Positions 35,663-45,074 of a stretch of 64,000 bases of DNA are shown here, piece by piece. The stretch is from the NCBI GenBank assembly GCA_018136815.1, contig CM030936.1, forward strand, positions 5,975,685 to 6,039,684, read 5' to 3'. How positions within the stretch are numbered: the stretch's first letter is position 1; every line of letters starts with the position of its first letter. The notes under the pieces were generated by a model. It did no database searches, was not told the origin of the DNA, and saw only the letters and a program-made list of their open reading frames with translations. The stretch comes from Isochrysis galbana (taxonomy: Eukaryota; Haptophyta; Isochrysidales; Isochrysidaceae). The position numbers and the translations under genes are program-made.

Positions 35663-38425
35663 ATGAGCTTCCACTCGACCATCCCTCCACGGGAGGCGCG
35701 CGCCGAGTCTCCCGCTCACTCACGGCGCTCGCAGGCCTCCTCGAGGACCGGCCGCTGCGACGGAGCGACGTACGCTGAGGCGATGGCTGCCGTGACGGAG
35801 CTGGAGACGATCAACGCGGGCGTCGACTCTAGAAGAGTGACCAACCAGGTGGATCGCTTGCTGCTCGACGAGCTGGAAGAGCAGACGGGCAGCGACCGGT
35901 CGGACAGTCTACCAGCGCAGATGGCCAGCATGCACCGGCTCTCAAGCGAGTCACCTCAGATCGAGGGGACTCGAGTCGTGCAAGATGCGTCGCCACTAGA
36001 AGAGGGCAGTGCAAGCGACGACCTACTCGACGGTCAGAGCGGGCTTCAAAAGTGGGGACCTCGCATTCGCACGCTGGTGCGCAAGCTTGCATGGATCGTT
36101 CCGGTGGAGATTATTGTCGGGCTGCTCATGCTCGCACCTACGATCGCCACAGTTGCTATGCATGCCTCCGATGGCGGCATCTATGCAGGAGTTAAGCCTG
36201 AGCCGGGGAAGCCGCTCTCGCCTCCCCCACCGCCACTGGGGATTCGAGTGGACACTGGTGGCATCTTCCTTCTCATCCTCCGCCCGATGTATGCTCTTCT
36301 TGTGGCGCGCCTGGCTGCGCTGTTGCTGAAGGCCTTCTTCAATATCCCGATCGTGCAGTACGCGTCACCTGGAATCATTTTGTTGCTGTTGCACCACACC
36401 TTCAGCATGGTGTGGGCACTACCTGCTATACTGTACCCTGCTGCCATCGGCTTCTTCTACGGCACCGTCCTCGATCGGGACGTGTGGGACTACTTGTTAG
36501 GAGTCACCCACTTCCTTGCCCTCGCGTTCTGGCTAATGGCTGCCGGCCTGTCCAGCGTCGTCCTCGATTGCGCTATTGCCATCTGGCAAAGCCAGCTTAC
36601 GATCCAGCACTATGAGAACCGATCGGCGTCGGCGTATTACATCCAGAAGGGCTTACGAAAGATCGCCGCGGCCGCACGCACCGCTAAACGCCGCATGGAC
36701 AGGGAGCTGGAAGCGCAGCGCAAGGACGAGATGGCAGCGCAGGTGCTGCAAGCACAAGCTCGCGCGTTGGTTGGGCGGCGTGCAGCATGGGCGCGCCGCC
36801 AGGAGATGTTTGCTGCGATCCGGCACAGCACGTCGAAGACATCCTCACGGGGCGCAAGCCCTTTTCATCATGCCCGCGCCTCACACACGGGATGCTCGTC
36901 GAGCTCATCTCTCATCCGGCAAGCCGATTCCAGAGCTACCCACGAAGAGGTTACCCCGGCCCTTGGAGCACCTACACCTGTGGCGGTCGGTGTGCCGGTC
37001 CGATCGTCCGCACCGCCAAAGCCTGCTGTGGATGCGCCCTCGGGCACTGTATCCGCGAAGCCTCGGCCGGCGCCGACGCCCTCGAGCGACTGCACGACGG
37101 TGCCGCTCAGCGCCTGCGCTAAGGCAGATGCGCTTGAGGTGCGCGTGCTCTCGTCGACCGTCGAGAAAGATCTCGCCCCACCTCCTCGATCAACAGCCTC
37201 CACCCCGAAAACGTCGGCGAATTACTTCAGGAAGACTGTCAACCCAACACTTCCAGCCGGCACGACAGGCGCATTCGACTCGCCACCTGCGGCTCGGCCC
37301 AAAGACCCCCGACGCGCGGGGGGGAAAGCACAGGCGCTTGATAAGAAGCTCAACGCGTTGGCCGGGCGCTTTGACCTCGGCTCCGACATCTCCTCGGCGA
37401 GCACGCTGTCACAGGCGCGTCGACGCGCGATACGTCTCTTCAAAGTCATCGTCGCGCAGTCCGAGTTGCGCCTACCCGAGGAGGAGGGCCAGCAAGCCGC
37501 AGTCGACCGCGACAAGCTCATAGCATGGGCTCATCAAGACGGCAAGCCCGCACACCCGCGCCTCGCTAGCCTCATGTTCAACTTTGGGCGGGCTATTGAC
37601 CAGGAACGCTTCGTGGCCGTGGTCGAGCAATCGTACAGAGAGCAGCGGCTCATCACAGCTTCTGTGGCCGCCTTCGACAGGCTGCACAACAACGTACGAA
37701 TCTTCTTGCAACTCGTGTTGTTGCTTATATTCCTCATCATCTTGCTTGCACTCTTCTCAGTTTCCATCGTCACTTGGCTGCTCCCGGTCGGCTCGGCCAT
37801 CCTTTCAGTTGCGGTGCTCGCCGGCGGCATCACCTCGGATGTCCTCGACTCCTTCTTCTTTGCCTACGTTGTTCGGCCCTACGACATTGGGGACACCGTT
37901 TGCATCGCTCAGCCAGGCGAGGCACCGAGGTTGTTCGCGCTTGTCATCAAGGAAGTCTACCTTATGCGGACCCATTTCTACACGGCCAATGGCGAGTCGC
38001 TCGTGGTCAACAACTCCGCGCTTCGTCGGATGGGGATCACGAATTTCACTCGTTCGGGGCCGATGACAATGATGATTGAGCTCATGGTGCCGGCCGCAAC
38101 GCCCTCGGCCAAGATGACGGAGCTTGCGGACGCTGTCACATCATATGTCGACAAATCGAACGAATGGGCTCGGTGCGAGCTCCACTTTTACTCCACGCAC
38201 TTCGACCGCGGCCACTTTATACTCCGCATGTGGTGCGAAAGCACTCTTCCCACGCACGAATTGGGCCTCATTCACTGCGCCCGCGGCTCCCTCCTACTCT
38301 TTTGCCACGCCTACATGCAATCGGCTGGCATCGAGTATCTCAAGCCCACGCAGCCCGTGCGCGTCGACAAAGCGCCAAGCACAACATCCCAGTCGCTCGC
38401 CGAGCTCTTCGACAAGACTGTGTAG
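35663..38425 (+). CDS. MscS/MSL-type mechanosensitive ion channel
   Basis: Single exon, 920 residues from ATG (MSFHSTIPPREARAE). Upstream in-frame codons have no ATG. A soluble N-terminus (1-135) is followed by four membrane segments: about 142-166, 190-217, 225-262 and 272-305. A long cytosolic, low-complexity linker (about 310-640) separates them from the pore region. The pore and beta domain follow: helices in IFLQLVLLLIFLIILLALFS and SAILSVAVLAGG (about 675-725), then FFFAYVVRPYDIGDTV, a signature of plant and fungal MSL channels. LMRTHFYTANGESLVVNNSAL matches the upper beta domain. These channels open under membrane tension and release ions during osmotic shock. The linker holds VLQAQARALVGRR (about 362-374), close to an IQ calmodulin-binding motif. 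That role is inference. Confidence 0.9.
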   Translation: MSFHSTIPPREARAESPAHSRRSQASSRTGRCDGATYAEAMAAVTELETINAGVDSRRVTNQVDRLLLDELEEQTGSDRSDSLPAQMASMHRLSSESPQIEGTRVVQDASPLEEGSASDDLLDGQSGLQKWGPRIRTLVRKLAWIVPVEIIVGLLMLAPTIATVAMHASDGGIYAGVKPEPGKPLSPPPPPLGIRVDTGGIFLLILRPMYALLVARLAALLLKAFFNIPIVQYASPGIILLLLHHTFSMVWALPAILYPAAIGFFYGTVLDRDVWDYLLGVTHFLALAFWLMAAGLSSVVLDCAIAIWQSQLTIQHYENRSASAYYIQKGLRKIAAAARTAKRRMDRELEAQRKDEMAAQVLQAQARALVGRRAAWARRQEMFAAIRHSTSKTSSRGASPFHHARASHTGCSSSSSLIRQADSRATHEEVTPALGAPTPVAVGVPVRSSAPPKPAVDAPSGTVSAKPRPAPTPSSDCTTVPLSACAKADALEVRVLSSTVEKDLAPPPRSTASTPKTSANYFRKTVNPTLPAGTTGAFDSPPAARPKDPRRAGGKAQALDKKLNALAGRFDLGSDISSASTLSQARRRAIRLFKVIVAQSELRLPEEEGQQAAVDRDKLIAWAHQDGKPAHPRLASLMFNFGRAIDQERFVAVVEQSYREQRLITASVAAFDRLHNNVRIFLQLVLLLIFLIILLALFSVSIVTWLLPVGSAILSVAVLAGGITSDVLDSFFFAYVVRPYDIGDTVCIAQPGEAPRLFALVIKEVYLMRTHFYTANGESLVVNNSALRRMGITNFTRSGPMTMMIELMVPAATPSAKMTELADAVTSYVDKSNEWARCELHFYSTHFDRGHFILRMWCESTLPTHELGLIHCARGSLLLFCHAYMQSAGIEYLKPTQPVRVDKAPSTTSQSLAELFDKTV

Positions 38426-39095
38426 CGACGTCCCGCCACACCTGGCATTCGTCACAAGAATGTCTTCCACTGATGCGCGATGAGGCGGTTCCCGCTCTTT
38501 CCTCCACTACTTTCACAACTCGGTTGGCCATGCAACTTTGTTGACTTTGATGGTCAGCTAATTACTTGCCTTGTGCTAACGATTGCAGCAATCCATTACT
38601 GGCCGCACACCATGATTTGGCAACCCGTTGTTGGTCGCATTCGCACCTTGCTTGCCCATATGTGCACATCGATGCCATCGTCATGGATAGATTGCTAGCT
38701 GAGTTGACCTTGTACAGAGGTGGGCTTTTCGCAAGGTAAGCTCACCGGAGTGAGTTCGGTTATGTCGCCTTTTTGTACGGCAAGTCGATGCATCGGCCAG
38801 TGACCAGTGAGAACCTCATCAAAAGTTACGGACCCTTTTTGTGACGCCCGTCGCGATCGAGCATCGAGCAATACGTGCGCGATATTTCTATGAAAGAGAG
38901 GGGGGGTGTGCATTTTCGTGCGAAAGAATACGATGAATTTAGTTTTAAACAAATTTTCATGGGTTGCGGCGCGGCAAAGGGACGAGACTAGCGCTCACTC
39001 AAGACAGGACTCCTTGCCGCGGCAACGCGGCAAGCACAAGCACCCTACCCCTTATGCCACCCAGCTCTTCACTAGCTTTCTACTAGTATATTAGC
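38426..39095. other. Intergenic DNA after the MscS-like gene
   Basis: Likely 3' UTR and spacer. No gene or repeat was recognised apart from a short GACCAGTGAG phrase at 38801 that also occurs at 2586. Confidence 0.4.
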
Positions 39096-40016
39096 TATAC
39101 TATGACATATCTAGAACCTACTTTTATAAGTAGGGGTCAATGGGGGCCTCGCGCCCCCCTCCCTCCATCGCAGACACTTCTTGGGTGGGCCTGCACAACC
39201 ATCCTCAGCCCAGCGCTGGCAGTAGGGGCTAAGCAATCACCACAATTGTTCAGGCCCTCGCCGGACGCGCGCGGCGCGCCGCACGCGTTCGCCTGCACTG
39301 GCCCCCTCATCGTACTGACTCCTCTCCCCCTCTCACCACTGAGCCACAGACAATCTGAGACGCCGGCAAGGCACCTTGGGCCGGCGGGGCGAGCGTGGGA
39401 GAGGCAAGAGAGGCCGCCAGGGGCACTGCCCCAACCTTCACTGCCCCCTGAGCTGCCCAAACTGGCCCTTTGTTTGAGGGGTCCCGAGGGACCCCCCAGA
39501 GGAGGGGGCCGTGGCGCGCGCAGGCGCAACGCGCCGCAGGAGAGCGAAGAGAACGACACGAGAAAAGAACGACAAAAAAACGACGCGACTCCACATACGA
39601 ATAAGGTAATTCTCACGGCCTTGTTTGCGCGATATGTGCGGGGCGACACCCCGCGCGACAGATGAATGCCGCGAAAACGCGGCGATGGTTGGAAAGGACA
39701 CGAGATCGAAGAGGGGGCCAAGACCTCCCAGGGGCACGAAGTGTCACATACATCAGGCGTTTGCGTTTTCCTGACACAAGAACACTCAGCTGCAGGTCTG
39801 CCCCAGCCCACCCTTTGCACTTGGCCCGTAGTAGTGCACGCCCCCCCCCCCCCCGCCCGATACTAAACACAAAGGAATGAAGGGGGTAGTGTAAGGGAGT
39901 GAGTATACTTGGGTATAGGCGAGGTCGTGAGTGAGTACCGTGAGTGCGTGGCCCTTTATAGCTAGCGGAAGTAGCCTGAACCTTCAGATGTTTATGTATA
40001 TACTATGACATATCTA
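39096..40016 (+). mobile_element. Full-length 0.9-kb retroposon-like element, family A copy 2
   Basis: The insert (39114-39998, 885 bp) is flanked by the perfect 18-bp direct repeat TATACTATGACATATCTA at 39096-39113 and 39999-40016. The head (ACCTACTTTTATAAGTAGGG, GGGGGCCTCGCGCCCCCC) is a variant shared with 2590-2641. Inside are the family blocks CACTGCCCCCTGAGCTGCCC and GGCGCGCGCAGGCGCAACGC and a C-run near 39841-39854. The right end is T-rich (GATGTTTATG). It carries no recognised protein domain. Confidence 0.8.
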
Positions 40017-40146
40017 TGATTATACAAATTGCAAATTGGATTGATGACTTTGTGGACGAAAAATACGAATACCAAGCACATCGGAGAAGGTAGTGAGGTA
40101 CGGATGTATCGTCACTGGGACGGCAAGAGGACAGATAAAGTGTGAC

Positions 40147-41691
40147 TTAGCGCTTTTGCCAAGTAACATCATCGTCGTAGAACAGTTGATGGAAGCCATA
40201 ATTTCGGAAGCGGTCCCGGTAGCCACGCCGCGTGAACGTAAATTGCACTATGGGCCTCTCAGAGCCCTCGTTGGGCGAGCCACAATGCACCGTGCGATAG
40301 TCGTAAACGAGAGCGTCGCCAACGTCTAATGGCGCGCCACAAATGACCGCATCCAGCCTTGTGCTCGCAGCACACCCCAATTGAAGACATGCGGGCTGCC
40401 GATGTGATCCTGGCCAAAAGACCGTGCAGCCGCTCCCATGATATACTCTGGGCCAATGACCATCCAGGCTCCGCTCACTGGCCATCTCTGAGTCACCAAC
40501 AGCTGCGAAGTCACTATGGACACCCCCGCAGAACTCCCGTGCCCCACCATCTCTGCCATTGTTCATTCGCGCTAACGATGTCAATATCGGCGGCGCCAAA
40601 GGCACCAGCGGCACAAATGCGCAGAGCGCGTACGCGAGAGGCGCGCTCTCGCCCTCTTCACCGTATGTGAAGCGAGAGTGTCCGCCATCGGAGTGCCAGT
40701 GCCCAGCCGGAGCACCCTTCCGCGAGACTATGAGCGAAACCTGCCACTCATAGTCTTCACCGAGCGCGGCCTTCACTGTGGGTATCCAAGCCCCGCCACG
40801 TGCGATGCGCTCGAGCTCCTTGGCATCCTCTGGAAGCGCTCCCGCTGCAGCTCCAAAGATGAGCTCGGGGACGCTGGCCTCACGGTGCAATGCCTCGCCT
40901 GATTGCGGAGCGTGCAGCAACATATCCCACCGTTGTTTTCCTCGAGAGCACACCTCTGCGTAGCTAAAATCGCCGCCACCCAGGCCATCGGCGTGACCCT
41001 CCTCGCGCAGTCGCGCGTCCAACGCGGCTATGCGTCGTGTGGCGAGCAGCGCAAGCATATCCACGTCACCGCGCGCAACCGAGCCCCGCAGGGCAAACAT
41101 CCCCGCCCAGTCCAGTAGACGCAGCCCTTCGGCAGCATTCGCGCCCTCCGGCAGCATGAGGTCATGCAGCCCATTAGGCAACGAGAGGAGCGGCAGGCGT
41201 GGGCAGCGCGACACAAGAAGCACGATCACGCCCAGCACGTCTGGGCACGCCTTGGCCACTTCTCCCGCTAGCCACGCGAGAAGCTCGGCCGCGAGCTGCT
41301 CGACAGGCTCGTCGTGTGGTGAGCTGAGCTTACAGCTCAAGATCAGACCGAGTTCCGAGGGGGTGGCGGTAGCCTCGGCGATCCGCCGGGCCCAGGGCGA
41401 GGCTTCTCCCTCGGTGCGCGGCAGCCACACCCACTCGGGCAGCGCCTGCGCCGACTGGGAGTCCTGATACGCATCTGCAGCCTCAAAGCCACACACGGCG
41501 CTCTCTTTCTCACTCCACAATGCATCCATCCAGCGCAGCGACCGCTGGGGCCAGGCAAGCGAACGCACGAGCTGCTCGAGTCGCTCGTTACGCGCGCGCA
41601 CGCGCAGCCGCACGTACGCGCTCGCCTCGCCCGCCTCGCAACGCCGGAGCAGCGAGCCGGTGAGCGAGCGCGCGGGAAGCACGTGTGCCAT
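40147..41691 (-). CDS. Phytanoyl-CoA dioxygenase-like 2-oxoglutarate/Fe(II) oxygenase
   Basis: Single exon, 514 residues, from the ATG in AGGATGGCACACG. The C-terminal half has the jelly-roll iron site: WHSDGGH (about 343-349) gives the H-x-D pair, VYDYRTVHCGSPNEGSERP (about 470-488) gives the distal His and the Arg that binds 2-oxoglutarate. YGEEGESAPLAYALCAFVPL resembles the strand before the insertion loop. Family members hydroxylate lipids or small molecules with O2 and 2-oxoglutarate. The N-terminal 270 residues are helical and Leu/Ala-rich with no recognised domain, so the substrate cannot be proposed. No targeting sequence is obvious. The gene is compact and the neighbouring DNA is repeat-derived. 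Confidence 0.8.
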   Translation of the reverse strand: MAHVLPARSLTGSLLRRCEAGEASAYVRLRVRARNERLEQLVRSLAWPQRSLRWMDALWSEKESAVCGFEAADAYQDSQSAQALPEWVWLPRTEGEASPWARRIAEATATPSELGLILSCKLSSPHDEPVEQLAAELLAWLAGEVAKACPDVLGVIVLLVSRCPRLPLLSLPNGLHDLMLPEGANAAEGLRLLDWAGMFALRGSVARGDVDMLALLATRRIAALDARLREEGHADGLGGGDFSYAEVCSRGKQRWDMLLHAPQSGEALHREASVPELIFGAAAGALPEDAKELERIARGGAWIPTVKAALGEDYEWQVSLIVSRKGAPAGHWHSDGGHSRFTYGEEGESAPLAYALCAFVPLVPLAPPILTSLARMNNGRDGGAREFCGGVHSDFAAVGDSEMASERSLDGHWPRVYHGSGCTVFWPGSHRQPACLQLGCAASTRLDAVICGAPLDVGDALVYDYRTVHCGSPNEGSERPIVQFTFTRRGYRDRFRNYGFHQLFYDDDVTWQKR

Positions 41692-41760
41692 CCTGCAAGC
41701 CGGACTCCCGTCTCCTCAGAGTTGTATTGTTCTGTCAGCATATTAATAGAGTACTCGGTA

Positions 41761-42545
41761 CCTAGCTAATTCCTAGCACAATTGTTCTCCCCCTCCCCTC
41801 GATATTCGTCCTCCCCCCAGTGCACGCACCGACCCCGCGCACCCCAGCACCAGCACGTCCTCTCCTCGAGTCCACGCTGGGGGAAAACCCCATTTGGGTA
41901 ACAACAACGCAGGGGGGGGGCACTCGTGAATGGGAGCCCAGAAGCGCTAATCTCTCTCGCCGAGGCGAGTGGCCGCGGCGAGCCGCGGCCCTTCCCTCCT
42001 GGTTCTGGTGCCCCCGTCTTCTCTTACCCAAATACCCAAACGGGGCGAGAAGACACGTAAACGCCGGAGGGGAGAGCTGCCACTCCCCCCTCCCCTCCCT
42101 CTTCCCTCTTCCTCCTCTCTTCCCTGCGGCTTTGGCCCATGGCGCGCGCCTGCGGCCCCTCTTCAGGTCCCCAGGAGGCCTGCATGGGCTTGGGAGCGCA
42201 GCTCAGGGGGCAGGTGAGGTAGGGGCATGGCACTAGCCTCTCCTGCCTCTCCCTCGCTGGCTCTCGAGCCCCTGCCGGTCGACTGGAGCTGGCTGGGGGC
42301 TCCTGATTAGGGGGGCCCAGCCAGGGGGAGGAGGGGTTGGTCAGAGCGAGAAGCAGGCCAACGCGCAACGCGGGCAAGGGCGTGCGATCTGTGCCCGACT
42401 CTAAGGGAGAGTCTGGGCAGTCTGGGTGAGTCCCCGAGTCCCCCCTACATGCCAAGAGGCATCGCAGGGGGGTTCATGGTTCTCGCCCTCCATGAGGGGA
42501 GTCGAGAGAGTGGGGGGGGCGCGAGGCCCCCTCCATGGCGGCGAC
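41761..42545 (-). mobile_element. Family A copy in reverse orientation
   Basis: On the minus strand the order is the same as in copy 1 (7879-8778): GGCCTCGCGCCCCCC head, CCAGCTCCAGTCGACCGGCA, GAGCCAGCGAGGGAGAGGCA, CCCCCTGAGCTGCGCTCCCA, GAAGAGGAGGAAGAGGGAAG, TTTTCCCCCAGCGTGGACTC, and GAATATCGAGGGGAGGGGG near the tail. No convincing target duplication was seen, and the extreme ends are less certain than in copies 1 and 2. Confidence 0.7.
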
Positions 42546-42570
42546 CAATCATAAGATTAGCGGTTAAAAA

Positions 42571-43925
42571 ATTCCGTCCTAGAAACTAGGACCGCGTCCT
42601 AGAAAATCCATGGATTCCTAGGACTCTGGGATACCCCCCACGATGGCCCCCCTCGCGGGCCACCGGCGGGTGCACCTCCCACCAAAGTGGTGCGCGACGG
42701 CCCCCCACCCTCCCCCCTGCCAGCCCCTGGCCGCTCAGGTCTGGTGCCCGCCTTTGGGTCCCGCCAGATCTCACCCAAACTGGGCCCTCTAAAAGGTTGC
42801 CCGCCATTGCTCCCGACCCCCCCCGCGCGGAGGGCCCGTCGGACTGTCGGCCGATGTCTGACACGCTTGCCAGACCACCTCCCACCCTGACCCATGGCGC
42901 GGGCCTGCACATGCTCTCAGGTACCAACTTTTTGACGACCTCAGCCTCCCACACTCACGACCGACCGACGAGCATGCCGACACAGGTGACAGCGAGCGCG
43001 ACGCGCTCGCACGGCCGCCACATCTCTGTCACACCCAACAGATCATGCATATCAGCGTCATCGCCGCACGCGAGCCACAAAAAGCTGACACACACACACC
43101 CATGACCCACTCAGACATTCGATGACATCGCAGCAATCCTGAAGAGCCTCCACCGCGTGAAGAACGTCGTGGTTCGCGTCAAGGCCGAGGCCTTCGGCAT
43201 GAATTGGGCAGCTCAACATTCAACCCAGCAGAAGTACACGGGCGTGATTGAGAAGTGGCAGGACCCCGATGAAAAGACCAAGCTGCTCGTGCTCTGGGAG
43301 GGCTCGTCGCGGCGCCAAACTACCGAGTTGGACTCGCTCAAGACGGACGAGCAGGGCAACGACCTCGAGCTCGAGCTCCTCCCGTACGAAGATGGGCGAG
43401 CTGCTCCAGTTCTACAAGCTCCTCGTCCACCTCGACGCACGTCAACTTCGCAGACCAACTCAGATGGCAACGGCAACTACGACGGCGACGGCGGCGACTC
43501 GAGCGAGGACGACTTGGGAAACGACGAGCCGTCCGCCCCTTCGGGCGCGCACGAGCGCCCCAGCGGCTGGTCGTTTGTGGGGCTGGGGGGAAATTTGGGC
43601 GTCGAATCACCCCGTAGTTTTTGCGTCCGTCGGCTCGTATGGGCCATTCTGGCTCGTCATGCGAGGGGCGCGATCTCTGGCGGCCGCTATGAGGTCTCGC
43701 TTGTATTTACGCTTTCTAGGACGGAAAGCGCTCGGACAGCAGTAGATTCGTAAAACTGTTTTATAATAATACTTTTCGAGCGAATGGTGTACTGTTAGCC
43801 TAGCAGCCTAATTCACCATGCCAGGAACTGCCTGGAAACCAAAGGTGGGCTTCTAATTAAGTAACCACAGCCTATTCCTGAGATATGGAAGTCCGTCCTA
43901 GAAACTAGGACTGGTCCTAGAAAGC
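42571..43925. mobile_element. Putative mobile unit bounded by direct CCGTCCTAGAAACTAGGAC repeats
   Basis: The 19-bp sequence CCGTCCTAGAAACTAGGAC occurs at 42573 and 43892 in the same orientation, each followed after 2-3 bases by another GTCCTAGAAA. The core is itself a palindrome (GTCCTAG-AAA-CTAGGAC). The two copies enclose one protein-like exon (43112-43756). Terminal direct palindromes around a coding segment suggest a mobile or captured unit, but no transposase is recognised. Confidence 0.4.
43112..43756 (+). CDS. Unrecognised protein-coding exon, probably partial
   Basis: An open frame begins right after a CACTCAG acceptor and runs to a stop at 43754-43756. It reads TFDDIAAILKSLHRVKNVVV at the start, then a compact region (KYTGVIEKWQDPDEKTKLLV, LWEG, TELDSLKTDEQGNDLELELL) that looks like a small beta barrel, then an acidic Gly/Asp/Asn-rich linker. 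There is no in-frame ATG until the Met at about residue 30, so a first exon upstream is needed and was not found. The folded part could be a chromo- or Tudor-like fold, as in some transposon proteins. This is a guess. The last 60 residues look like run-on. Confidence 0.35.
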
Positions 43926-43981
43926 TGGGTACCTTTATCCGTTAGTGAAGGCTGCCTGGTGTGCGCATGTGAGATGTGACG

Positions 43982-44176
<195 letters not shown>

Positions 44177-44221
44177 TTTATAAGGTGTAAAAAACAGGTG
44201 AAGGGAGGGGGGGGGAAATGC

Positions 44222-44440
44222 GGACCTCAAGTTGCACCCTCTTCAATCGCCGTTCGTCCCCAGTCCAAAACCCAAATGGAGTTGCGAGTTGCCCGACCCC
44301 ACCCAGAATATTCAGAATTTCATTCACCCGACTCCCGGACTCCCGGAGGGGAGGAGGGCCAAAGCGCCGCGCTAGCGCCGCCGGTGCCGCTCGCGACGGA
44401 GTAGCCCAGAGCACCCCGATTACGCTCGACTCGACACGGC
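44222..44440 (+). repeat. Repeat D copy 1 (tRNA-like end)
   Basis: From CGCCGTTCGTCCCCAGTCCA, through AATTTCATTCACCCGACTCC and GAGGAGGGCCAAAGCGCCGC, to GCTCGCGACGGAGTAGCCCA and CGCTCGACTCGACAC. This matches 63225-63393 over nearly its whole length with small insertions. The final 55 bp also match 2524-2578 reversed. A reversed repeat C phrase (TTGCACCCTCTTC) precedes it at 44234. Confidence 0.7.
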
Positions 44441-45074
44441 GTCACGGCGTGGAGCGTGGACGCTGCCGGCTGCCGGGGGACATGGGGAGGGGCAGCGGCG
44501 CACCAGCGGCCAAGTCCCCGGCACCCAGGGACTTCACCGGGGGGGGGGGGGGGGGAGCGCTCCTTCTGAATTTGGTTTGTGGGCCTTGCGGGGAGTCTAC
44601 ATTGATTCAGATTATGAGATTCCGTTTTGTTGCTATAAATAGTGTATAGTATAGTGTTTTTAAAGGACGAAAAAATAACTCCTCCGACCTCCGACTTGGG
44701 CGCACCCCGGAAGTGATGCACCACACACGGAAGGTGAGGGCAAAAGTTGGTGAAGACTAGCTCTGCAGACTTAGCCATGGGGAGAGCTAAGCATGCATGA
44801 GAGGGAAAGATGAATTGGCTTAGTTGATGGGATGCCTAGATTCTTCAACATAAGCTATCGGCATACGGGGTGCCGAGCGGAAGGGGGAAGGAGGAAGGGC
44901 GGGGGGGGGGCAGGGGGAAGCGGACGAGAGGTAGTGTTTTCGCCACAATATGCACAGGGTATGCATTGCAGTGGATCCAACCCCAAAATAAGAAGTATCG
45001 CAAAACAGCCGAAGCCGCCATCTCAGGCGTGAGCGGTGCCCGTGAGCGGCGCCCATGTACGGCGCCCTGGTGCG
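44441..45074. other. Spacer downstream of the coiled-coil gene
   Basis: No gene recognised. There is a G-run at 44549-44564 and an AT-rich stretch at 44600-44680. A GC-rich purine block lies at 44880-44930. Confidence 0.45.

Noticed and set aside
40431-40979. Frames antisense to the oxygenase and likewise opposite the aminopeptidase (10431-10979)
   Set aside because: Both regions are coding on the minus strand with clear families; the plus frames have no motifs.
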